Source: Ceraceosorus guamensis
Taxonomy: Eukaryota; Basidiomycota; Exobasidiomycetes; Ceraceosorales; Ceraceosoraceae
Length of the DNA: 64,000 bases
Reading direction: 5' to 3'
Assembly (NCBI RefSeq): GCF_003144195.1
Contig: NW_020290033.1
Span: forward strand, 1-64,000
In this document: positions 1 through 9,076 of the stretch, in pieces
How the letters are laid out: the number at the start of each line of letters is the position of its first letter
Numbering within the stretch: the first letter of the stretch is position 1
Made by a program: the position numbers and the translations under genes
Notes under the pieces: model-generated
Database searches by the model: none
The model's input: the letters and a program-made list of their open reading frames with translations, nothing else
What the model was told of the DNA's origin: nothing

Positions 1-322
1 TGACAGAGTTGCAGAGGAGCATGCACCTCAAATATCTCCCTTGGATGTCATTTAGGTCATGCTCTGACCCTAAGGCTACACTCATGTTACACACAGGAAA
101 CAGATCACTCCCCTTGATGTACAGCTCATATTGGAGCTCAGAATTCTCAGAAGAGGCAGGATGAATGCAAGCGTGCTTAGCACAGTGAAGTGCTGCTACT
201 GTTCCCTTCTGACAAAAGTCCTGACCTCAGGGCTGCTTTTTTGTGTAAAGAATTGAACAATGTTCACCTGCCAGTACAGGGTTCTGCTTCTTAAAAAGCT
301 CCAAGAATCCAATACAAAGCAT
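1..322. other. CpG-depleted edge segment, no gene recognised
   Basis: I count one CpG dinucleotide in these 322 bases (near position 172), whereas the DNA from 323 onward has roughly one per ten bases. The segment is also visibly less GC-rich and full of TG and CA. No open frame of interest, splice signal set or RNA gene is visible. The change is abrupt and coincides with the start of the tRNA gene. It could be foreign or chimeric sequence at a contig end, or a heavily CpG-mutated old repeat; the sequence alone does not decide. Confidence 0.6.
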
Positions 323-464
323 GTGCGCTTGGCGCAGTGGTAGCGCGTCTCCCTCCTAATTAGGAACATCTAGCATGGCGTAATTCGGGCGGAGGGCGTT
401 TTACTGCCCGTACGTCTGAAGAATCGCAAGGAGAAAGTCGTGGGTTCGACCCCCACAGTGCATA
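323..464 (+). tRNA. tRNA-Arg (anticodon CCT) with 70-base intron
   Basis: The cloverleaf can be folded by eye. The acceptor 323-329 pairs with 457-463, including two G-U pairs. The D arm GCGC pairs with GCGC, anticodon stem TCTCC pairs with GGAGA, and the T arm GTGGG-TTCGACC-CCCAC is standard. The anticodon loop reads CTCCTAA with anticodon CCT at 355-357, which decodes AGG (Arg). A canonical intron begins one base after the anticodon and spans 359-428. Its 5' end contains AGG, which can pair with the anticodon as in other tRNA introns. A T-rich run (TTTTCT) follows the discriminator base and would serve as the Pol III terminator. Confidence 0.93.
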
Positions 465-1500
465 TTTTCTTTCGAATCCGGCCGTGTGCTTTTTCTCTTT
501 GACCGAAATCTTCATCATCCCGCGCCAAGGCCGTCGCGAACTCGCGCCGCTACGCGAGCGCGAGTTCCCGCCGTAGAGCAATTTGGGACGCCTAGGAGTT
601 TTCTCTTTTCGCCCAATCATTGTGGTCCTGCTAATCTGAGTGGACGGTGCCCAGCGGTCTTTGCTTGCACTCGTGACTGGCTTGGAGAGAGGCATGTACC
701 TGAGGATTCATGTGCCTTTCTTTGGCTGTCGTATCGACGCGCCCGTGTGCTCACCTGTCAATGAGACAGTCCCACCTTTGAGATCCTTTGCTTCATTGGC
801 AAATTTGTACTGAACATGAACCTAAAGTCATCAAAAGTCATCTCGGCGAGCTTGGTGTCGCGCCTATACATTGTGCAGCGTTCGTGATCATGCACCCTCA
901 TCAAGACTCAAAGTCATTCTCAAAGAACGGAATATCATCGACTCCAATGGCTGCGACGTAGACGTCGCAGCATTGCGGGACGATGTTGTCTTTGACTCAA
1001 AGGAGCATATGCCAGCCGAAAGATTCTTGTGTGTAGAAAGGGAATTACGTGTGGCCCTCGGTGCAGATGGTATGTCGTATCGATGTGCTTTTGGACGTAC
1101 CGTTCGTGGAACCAGTCACATTACGACGGTAGTGGTGATCATTCGGCTCACTAGTAATCCTTCGGGTCATTACGTATCTTGCCAAGGCATAAAGTAAAGG
1201 CGTGAGTCGTCGCACGAGATAGTCAGCAATCACGCTCTTGCGCAAATCAGACGCACCAAAATGTGAATGTTGAATCTGTGCGTGCGTTCAGATTTTGAGC
1301 CGCGCTTGTGCAGCACCGCCTCAACGCGTCCGACGCGCAGATCAACGCGAAATGGATTGACGCGTTGGAGCCCAACACGCTGGCAAGACAAGTGGCGAGA
1401 AGCGGAATGTCAAGATCCGCCTCTCAGGTTCTCGACCACGACTCCATCATCCCTGAACTGCCCTCGCAACCGCCCCCGTCTCACTGCTCAGAAGACGGCC
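465..1500. other. Intergenic, no supported gene
   Basis: The stretch lies between the tRNA and PSF3. Open frames at 486-764 and 871-1197 show no family resemblance or conserved motif. A frame open from 1267 continues into PSF3, but the conserved N-terminus of that family begins only at 1501, so the upstream part is taken as 5' leader. Confidence 0.5.
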
Positions 1501-2269
1501 ATGAATGCCAGCTATTGGGACCTCTCGTCCATCCTGTGCGAGGCGACCAAGGTGCCATGCCAATTCAAGCACGATGTGCCCGGTCTCTCTCACCTGCAAG
1601 GCACCATCACAAACACGGGCGGCATTTCCAGCAGCGGCGCGGGGCACATCGATGAGGATGCGGATATGGACGACATCACACTTGCAAAGCGCAAGCAGGA
1701 ACACGAAGCTGCCAATACGCTCAGAGCGGGCACTAAGCTGGAATTGCCGTTCTGGATGGCAGAGTACCTGACCGAGCACGACTATACAAATCTCAGCTTT
1801 CCTAGACAGTACAATAGCAGAGTCAAGGCTGCATTGGATGCTGATCCAAAGAGCGTGCTGCTTAGATCCCTCAACAACTACTGGTACGCACTGGGCATGC
1901 GATTGGGTGCATTCGCGGATGACAAGGATACCCTAGACAGGCTCGCCGCCGTGAGTACTCGCCTCGCAGTGCAAAGCGCCTACAATCGCCACGATGCTCA
2001 CTATCCTCACCATTGTCCGACTCCAGACGTACACTGCCCGCATCACTTCGATCTACGCCGCGGCGCAGCATTTGGCAGCTACGACATCGACGTCAAGCCT
2101 CGAAACTGCAGATACACTGGGGTCAGGCTCCAGCAGCGCAAACCAGGGTCAGACTATGGGCATGGACCCCGACGCGCCAGGGTTCGGCAGTGCAAACGGA
2201 GTGGGTATGAGTTCGGAGATGGTTGCATTTTTGAGAGGGCTGGACGAGGATGAGAGGCAGCGTGAGTGA
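1501..2269 (+). CDS. PSF3: DNA replication complex GINS subunit Psf3
   Basis: Two exons, 1501-1950 and 2027-2269 (intron 1951-2026, donor GTGAGT, acceptor CTCCAG), give 230 residues. Psf3 is one of four GINS subunits. With Cdc45 and Mcm2-7 it forms the replicative CMG helicase in the nucleus. The N-terminus (MNASYWDLSSILCEATKVPC, then DVPGLSHL) and the later KLELPFWMAEYL block match the conserved start and the 'GTKLELPFWL' signature of Psf3. The start was chosen because this N-terminus is where family members begin, although the frame is open further upstream. The region after residue 150 (SIYAAAQHL and a Ser/Gly-rich tail ending FLRGLDEDERQRE) is more variable. It is convergent with the SDR gene on the other strand. 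A GTGAGT just before the stop could be a further donor, so the last few residues are less certain. Confidence 0.88.
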
Positions 2270-2650
2270 GAGCGTTTTGCTGCGGCATGGGGTTGATTCG
2301 GATGGGCTGACAGCGTCTTGCGCCTTCATCGACCCAGTGCTGGCCATCGGACAATCGGCTGCGTTGAACATGCGCGCATATCTGTCTGGTCGGTAAAGGC
2401 CCTCACAGCAGGTAGCCGGATACGAATGACAAGAGTCAGAATCGCACGGTCTACCCAGCAGCATGTACAGGCGACCTCCAGTCGTCACGTCGCACAACAC
2501 GCAACACTATCAGGCTAGATGTGGGGCGCGATGCCATCTTTCAGGAGCATGCACATTGACTGTAGCGCGAACTATCTCCACGCGTAGCGCAAAATCTCTC
2601 CGCGCACTCTCTTTGCGCACTCTCTCCGCGCACTCTCTCCACGCGTCAAC

Positions 2651-3847
2651 CTAAATGCCACGACCACCAGTGACCTCAAGAGTCTGGCCTGAAACGTAGC
2701 TGGCCAACGGACTGGCCAGAAAGAGAATGGCAGAAGCAGCCTCTGCGGCCTCTCCGGGTCTTCGAAGAGGAATGTCAATCGTGGCATTGACGTCGTTGGC
2801 GGTATCCTTTTTGCCTCTTCCCGGAATACCTAGCGCAACCTTTTTGCCATTCACCTCGATCGAAGCTCCTTCCTCCTTGGCAGCTGTGAGGCGCGTCTGA
2901 ATCCAGCCAAAGGCAACGCAGTTGGACCGAACGCCGAATGGACCCCATTCCTTTGCAGTCGTCTTGTTCATGCCTGTGTGAAGCGCGCGTGGTTTGAGCG
3001 AGGGGGTGCTTTGCTAGGTCTCCTGCTCGGGCTCCTGCTCCTCTCAGCGCCTCGCTACTCACCCACGACGCCGGCCTTTGCGGCGGCATAATTGAGCTGT
3101 CCCACATTGCCGTGCGTGCCGGAAGTGGAAGAGACGTAAACGATGCTCCTATTCTCCCTCCTTTCCGGATCTTTGACTCTAAAGTGAGGAGCTGCGGCGC
3201 GAAGCACCCTAAAAGGAGCTACGGTGTGGCAGTCTAGCATCATTTGAAAGGTGGCATCATCCATCGTGTGGATCATCTTGTCGTTTGTGAAACCTGCGTT
3301 GAGAATCAAGTGGTTGATCTGCGCGGTAGATGAACTCGAGTCGATGAGTGCGCACGCAGTGTCTCGCACGTTCTGCGCGCTTCGTTGCGCTCACCTTGCC
3401 AAACTTTTCAATCGTAGCCTTGACCACCTCTTCACCAAACTTCTCCTTCATCACATCTCCAGCAAAAGCGAGCGCCTTGCCGCCATCGCTCTTTTCGATC
3501 TCATCGACGGTGCTTTGAGCTTTAGCAGCGTCGATATCGCTCACCACCACGTTTGCGCCATGAGCTGCAAAGAGCAGTGCGGCAGCTTTGCCAATGCCTT
3601 GACCTGATCCGGTAATGATGGCCACCTGACCTTGCAGCAATTTGCCCGTGTGCTGGCCCAAGTGCGAGACGAGCGAGTTGACTCGAGCGTTGGCTGATGA
3701 GGAAGTCATCCTGATGGTGCGCGCGCTAAATGCACAAGTATTGGAGATGAATGGCGCTCTGCAGAGGGCGACGGGCGTGCGAACAAGGCTGACAGAGCGA
3801 ATGCCAGATCGCAGGCACTGTGTTTGGACGACTCGAATAGCGCTCAT
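2651..3847 (-). CDS. Short-chain dehydrogenase/reductase, FabG-like, probably mitochondrial
   Basis: Exons 3847-3395, 3318-3063 and 2973-2651 join in frame to 343 residues. The Rossmann motif TGSGQGIG is at residues 79-86. It is followed by the LILNAG motif, the serine-bearing YVSSTSG, and the catalytic Y228-x3-K232 (NYAAAKAG). The C-terminus ASPLASYVSGQTLEVTGG is typical of 3-oxoacyl-ACP-reductase-like SDRs, which reduce a keto group with NAD(P)H. The insertion between GWIQTRL and IPLRRPGE resembles that of bacterial and fungal FabG-like enzymes. The first ~50 residues are rich in Arg, Ser and hydrophobics with no acidic residue, as in a mitochondrial presequence; this is inference. An in-frame ATG also lies at 3922, so a longer start is possible. 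The substrate cannot be told from the sequence. A GTGAGTCACGAGT word sits just upstream of the start. Confidence 0.87.
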
Positions 3848-4319
3848 GCGTCGTGATAGTCGTGAGTCACGAGTCTCAGTGAGTGATTGCAGAGAAGAAG
3901 TAAGCAACAGCGTCTGGAGCATCACGCGGACTGCTACTGGCGTGCTTGCTGTATGCGCTGCGAGACCGGACCGCCCTCGCTCGGTACGGCAATGAAGCGA
4001 ACCGGCTAGGCCGGCAAAAGTCCCGCCCTCCGTCCCACCACGACAGCGACACGATGCGGGGGTGCCGGACTGCGATCAATCGTGTCGATTCGGCACGCAT
4101 TTCCCCCGCACAGTCTAATCTCTCGTGCGAAAGACCCGTGATTCAGGCCAAAGTAACGACATGGGTATTGCAGCACTTTTCTCACTCGTACAAGGGAGAA
4201 CAAACATGTATGAACGCGGATGAGCTCGTTTGGCGATCAACGAACGTGAAAAACACGGTAAACTCCCGGATCGCTCCTTGCGAAAAACACGGTCAAATCG
4301 TATCGCTCCTCGCGCTTGC
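3848..4319. other. Intergenic between SDR 5' end and VID27 3' end
   Basis: Both flanking genes are on the minus strand, so this stretch carries the SDR promoter and the VID27 3' end. It contains the inverted word TCGTGAGTCACGAGTC at 3860-3875. No gene is visible. Open frames on both strands here are shadows without family resemblance. Confidence 0.5.
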
Positions 4320-7178
4320 TCAAGAGTATCTGCCAGAGGAGCGGGCGCCACCGGCAAGCGAGGATCGCGTTGGCTTTCTGAGCTCTCCCTTTGTCTGGCG
4401 CTGGACGTCCTGAGGCATGGCGACAATGATGTTGTCGCTCGAGCCAAACGCAAAGCTATCTTCCACGACTTGATCTGCCAACTTGCGCAGAGTATATCCG
4501 TCGACTTTGCCCCGCTTGACGCGCTCCAAGGGCCAAGAGACGACGTAAGCGCCAGTAGCAGACACGATTGAAGTCTCTCCGCCATCGATGGGCGTGTCGA
4601 ACTTCGCTGGAGTAAAGGAGACTTCTTGGTCCATGTATGCCACATGATGAGGCTTGAGCTGCAGTCTTCGAGGGATCGGCTTCGATGCTGCAGGGAACGC
4701 ACGATCGAAACCGAGCTGAGTGAAGACTAGGCGCATCAGTCGTGCGCGTTGCCAAGTATTGACAGATGCGCACCCACTCACCTCTCCTCTGTACTTGCCA
4801 TCGCCAATGAGCGTATCTATGAGCAGCAAGTACGTCTTGCATGTAGCGACCACGTATCTTCCATCAGCAGTGACGTCCACTCCGAGGATGGGATCTCCCA
4901 AAGCGGGAAGAGCCGTCTTTGCGTTCTTTCCAATCTTGTCAAACAAGCGAATGTCTCCCTTATTCGATGCAATGGCCAGTCGACCCTTTTCGTCGGTAGC
5001 CGCAGCGCTAAAGTCGTTCTTTGTCGCGTACTGCTTGAAATCTCCATCCACCAATTTCAGCCCAGCAAGACGAGGATCGATGCGGTAGATGCCATTGTGC
5101 GAATGTCCGACAAGCGTCTGCTCCGCTGTCGTTTGCGCATACTTGCTGTGAGGAACGACATTTTCCACCTGCACATCGTCGTGCACCTTCCATTCCTCCA
5201 CCACCTTTCCGTACTCCAGATCCATCTTGTACACTGCGTGTGCATTCGAAGGGTCCATCAGCACCATGGCGCTGTCCTGGTCGTGCAGGAGCACCTTTCC
5301 GGGATTGAATTGTCTTCCCTTGGGCGTCGCAATATGGTCTATGGTCGTTGCAAATTCGAGCTGATCGTCCTCATTGTGCTTAAAGACGCCGATACGATTC
5401 CCTCTGACGACAAATGAGCGATCGAACTTGTAACCCACAGCAAGGCGGCTGTTGGAGTCGTGATCGTCTGCCGCAATTGGCATGCGATCGAGCTGATCGC
5501 CAATGTTGCCCGCATCTGGTTCCTCTTCCTCCTCCTCTGCAAGGTGGCGAACTCTGGTTAGCTTCTGTACAAGTTTGCACGCACCGCGCCGACTCACCAC
5601 CAAGTGCCGCCGCCACTTCATCCTCCTCATCGTCATCCCTCACAGCCCTCTCCGTCTCGCTCCTGTCATCGCCGTCGCTCTGTTGAGCATCCGACATGAC
5701 AGCATCCTCGTCGTACGCTCCAATGACGTACTTCTGCTCCTCCACCTTGGCCTTTTCCCACTTGTCCTCGTTGAGGGCTTCCCAGAGTAGCCTTGCAAAG
5801 CCCCGCTGGAACTCGTCAAAGCGATCCGCGTCCGAAAACCTCAGTAGCCAAGAGTAGCACGCCCTATCCGAGTCGAAGAAATTCCACACCGCAGATTTTT
5901 CTCGCGCTGCGAACGACATGTTCATCTCTGCCGTCATGGGCTGCTCCACCCATACCTTGTCAGGCGTGCTTACTAGCAGCGAGTACAAGAAGCGTCCGCT
6001 CTCAAACACCTCTGCTGTAACGCCCTTTTCGCGCGTCATGAACAGCCCCTGATCGGGATCGTAAATGTAGAGATCGGCAGTGGTGGTGATGAGAGGCACC
6101 GTGTCGGCTCCCTGCTCCGCGTCTTCAAAAGTATCGACTGGCGAGATTGATCCAGCTCTTTGCTCTTGCTGCTCTTGCTGTGAAGATGTGGTTGCCGAGG
6201 TCGCACTTTCGACATTCCCGCCCTCGTCAACCTTCTTTGCAGACTTTTTGCCCTTTCTTCCGGGCTTCGCTTTCGGCTGCATGTTTGATGCTGCATTCCT
6301 GCGCTTGCTGCCAACTCGCATTCCGCTCACAGACGAGGCCAATGCTTCTGCGCTCCTTTCGCTGGCCTGGCCAGAAGCACCTGCGCTTACGCGTGAGCCT
6401 TTGCCTCCGCGAGAAGCAGGGACTGCGCTCCTGAAAGACCAAACAGAAATCATCAACAAAGATATCAGTGGTCAACAAGGGGGCACCTCGCTTCAGCACT
6501 CACATTTCCTTCTTAACAGCGTCGAGCTGCTCATCTGTAGCCGCATCCCAGCTCTGTTGGTTGGCTCTGCTCCAGACGCACTGGATCACCGCGAGCTCGA
6601 ACTGATGTAACGCCAGCATCTGCGATTGGTCGCCCGCCGTGAGCTCGGCCACCTTGATGCTTTTGGATTCTGCAGCGAGATCCAGCCAAGTAAATATGGG
6701 CGAGCCTGCAGCGCCGGCAGGGAGGAGCTGGAAATGGATCTCTTTGGACAAGAGGTAGGATTGCTCTTCTAAATCGCTCTCGTCCGTCGCGTCAAGCACA
6801 ACCAGCTGATAATCGTGTTCCTGCGTTGTCTTGCGGATCAAAGCCCTTGCTGACTCGTAGCTGCGAACAGTCGTGCATCCACTTTTGTCAGCGATCATCG
6901 CAAGCATTGGCGCGCTCAGACTTACACGACTTTGCGGGCACCATGGTCGATCTCGCTAAAGCTGGACGCCTTGTCCAGTCGAGCAACGTCTTCTGACTTT
7001 TCACCACCCGCCCCACCGCCAAAGACTGTGGGCCAAGACGAGAGGGAGAAAGGTGTGTGAAGGGGAATGACGAGATCAGCAATGGGCCACCAGCGATGGT
7101 GGGAATGTGCTCCAGCTTGGTGCACGACAAGGATACACAGCATCACGTCGCTGCGAGGTACTCACTCCTGCGAAACAT
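4320..7178 (-). CDS. VID27: Vid27 family protein (vacuolar import and degradation)
   Basis: Six exons (7178-7166, 7025-6926, 6860-6504, 6430-5598, 5536-4782, 4715-4320) close in frame to 817 residues, the usual Vid27 size. Vid27 is a cytoplasmic protein named in yeast for a role in degrading gluconeogenic enzymes; its molecular activity is unknown. The C-terminal half is a beta-propeller-like region (GYKFDRSFVVRGNRIGVFKH, KLVDGDFKQYATKNDFSAAA, LPALGDPILGVDVTADGRYV) diagnostic of the family. A PH-like N-terminal part (ARALIRKTTQEHDYQLVV) and acidic linkers (DDDEEDEVAAALG) precede it. The first coding exon is only 13 bases (ATG TTT CGC AGG A). Joined across a 140-base intron it reads MFRRIFGGGAGGEK, which suits the family's start better than any other splice. 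Intron 4716-4781 is stop-free and a multiple of three, so retention would insert 22 residues. The gene is divergent from RRP15. Confidence 0.9.
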
Positions 7179-7713
7179 TTTGCCCACTTTCTAGAAGACC
7201 ATAGACGTGCCTGCTCGGCTGCTTGAGGGTCGATCGATGTGAGAGGGAAAGGCACGACGAGCCCGTACGACGGTGGTGAGAGTGATCGCGACTGTGCGCG
7301 TGAGCGCGTACTTATCGCAGAGCCCCACACAAGACATCGATCTTTGGCTGCGCACCTCCACCACAACACACGCGCGCTCAACTTTCTATGTGCTGCTCAG
7401 CGCGGCGCGGGCGCGCGCACGCGCACGCGCACCACCAAAAGATGCCTCGATCTCGGGTCACGTGACTGAGTGCGCGTGAGCAAAAAATTAGAGCGGGAAA
7501 AAGGCTGAAGGACTCAAGACTCACGACTCTCTTCGTGCGACTATCCGACGCTTACATGCTCGCCCATGACCCTTACAACACCAGAATCTTCCCGTAGAGC
7601 TTCTGTCTGAGCTACGCTAGAACCCAAGGAGCGACACTGCTGCAAGCATATAAGCCACCTCTACCGCTCGCGAGACAACGACCTGCTCACCGGTTTGAAC
7701 TCAACACGCCAAG
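7179..7713. promoter_or_regulatory. Divergent VID27/RRP15 promoter region
   Basis: These 535 bases separate two divergent start codons. They hold a GC-alternating tract at 7398-7432, a GTCACGTGAC palindrome (E-box core CACGTG) near 7458, the word ACTCAAGACTCACGACTC at 7512-7529, and an ATATAAG element at 7648-7654, 60 bases before the RRP15 ATG. The last is well placed as a TATA-like or initiator-region element. Which gene each site serves is inference. Confidence 0.5.
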
Positions 7714-8967
7714 ATGTCGTCCTCACTTTCCAAGCCGAGCACTTCGAAGCTCAAGATGCAGCACACTGGTAGCTCCACTGGCGCGACTTCGTCGGCAACA
7801 GGTAAGAGGGGAAGCGGGCAAGTGTTCAGATTCAGCAAGAGCGCCGAAGCAAAGAGATTGCAAGGTCAGTCTGGAGCGCGTCAAAAGCTGCCGTCTTCGT
7901 TGCGTGCAGATGCGCACACTAGGGAGGGCAAAGGAGACGCAAAAGCAAAGGGTGCGAATGCCGCAGTCCGCGCCAAGGGCGCTGCAGCTGGTAAAAATGC
8001 AAGCAAGGAAAGACCTTCCAGGCTCAGCAAATTCGACTCGGATTCAGAAAATGACGACGCGCGAGATGCAGCCAGCGACAATGACGGTTCGGACGAATTT
8101 GCGAGCGACGACGAGGAGCAGCAAAGTACAGCGGCAGCGACTGAAGCGAGTCAAGGCAAGAGCGCAAAGACGGCCAAAAGAAAGCGACGAGCGGTCTCTC
8201 CCGAGACGTTCGGGCAGACACTGTTGGGACTCATTGGTCAATCAGCGCAGGCAGACCAGGACACGATCGACGAGCACAAGGCGGAATCCGGAAATGACAA
8301 AGACGAGCAAGATCAGCCGTCGAAGAAAGCGCGCACTTCCGCCTCGTCCGGTGCAGGTCCGATGCTCTCCCTCGCACCACAGCTCCGTCGAGCTGTAGCT
8401 TCTTCTCGTCTATCAGCCAAAGCGGCCCGCGTCATGCTTCAAGCTCGCAAAGAGAGGCAGGAGCGTGCGCGGGTAAAGGATGTGATCAGTGGGTGGGGCG
8501 CCCCTGGTCTGCCACCTGGAGTCACGCCGGACTTGGGTAGCCAAAAGGAGATGGCCGAGGCTTGGATCAAGGACGGTGGAGCGGCGGGAAGAGAGCGCAA
8601 GCTTCGAAAGGTCGCTCAGAGAGGAGGTGAGTCGCGGTCAACTGGTAGTTGTGCCATGCCCGAGAGGATGCGCAGTACTAATTCACACTCTACGTCTTGC
8701 GCTCCTTTTCAAGTTGTCAAGCTGTTCAACGCGATTCGAGCAGCCCAATCCGCATCCGTAGAAGACCTGTCTCGCTCGGTGCAGCCTCGCGGTGTGGCGC
8801 CTTCTCCTTCTCCATCCGCGTCAGAGGCGCAAGAGAGAAGGAATTCAGGCAAGAGGCATCAGGGTCGGGAGCCAGAGCAATGGCAGAGCAAAGGTCAGCA
8901 AGTTGCTCAGCTGAGCAAGAACAACTTTTTGGACTTGATCAGAGCGGGAAAGACCTCCAAGGTCTGA
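7714..8967 (+). CDS. RRP15: Ribosomal RNA-processing protein 15 homologue
   Basis: Exons 7714-8626 and 8714-8967 (intron 8627-8713) give 388 residues. Rrp15 is a nucleolar pre-60S factor needed for processing of 27S pre-rRNA. The signature is split by the intron: GRERKLRKVAQRG in exon 1 joins VVKLFNAIRAAQ in exon 2, and the conserved C-terminal block LSKNNFLDLIRAGK follows. The N-terminal half is low-complexity and charged (DSDSENDDARDAASDNDGSD, then basic KTAKRKRRA), as is usual for nucleolar assembly factors. The family core begins near residue 150 with the SPETFGQTLLGLIG segment. An ATATAAG element precedes the start by 60 bases. The stop lies about 110 bases from the stop of the convergent Zn2Cys6 gene. 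Confidence 0.92.
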   Translation: MSSSLSKPSTSKLKMQHTGSSTGATSSATGKRGSGQVFRFSKSAEAKRLQGQSGARQKLPSSLRADAHTREGKGDAKAKGANAAVRAKGAAAGKNASKERPSRLSKFDSDSENDDARDAASDNDGSDEFASDDEEQQSTAAATEASQGKSAKTAKRKRRAVSPETFGQTLLGLIGQSAQADQDTIDEHKAESGNDKDEQDQPSKKARTSASSGAGPMLSLAPQLRRAVASSRLSAKAARVMLQARKERQERARVKDVISGWGAPGLPPGVTPDLGSQKEMAEAWIKDGGAAGRERKLRKVAQRGGESRSTGSCAMPERMRSTNSHSTSCAPFQVVKLFNAIRAAQSASVEDLSRSVQPRGVAPSPSPSASEAQERRNSGKRHQGREPEQWQSKGQQVAQLSKNNFLDLIRAGKTSKV

Positions 8968-9076
8968 ACAGCCCACCATGAGCACGACCGCGACAGCATG
9001 CCGCAGGAGATACACGCACAGATTCACCCCAGTGTACATTACATCCATGCATTTGGTCTACTTGCAAAGCGGTGGC

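Noticed and set aside
486-1197. Two plus-strand ORFs between the tRNA and PSF3
   Set aside because: No conserved motif, no codon-bias support, and no splice set joining them; typical chance ORFs in GC-rich DNA.
1267-1500. N-terminal extension of PSF3 in the same frame
   Set aside because: The family's conserved first residues begin at 1501, and the upstream part is low-information; treated as leader.
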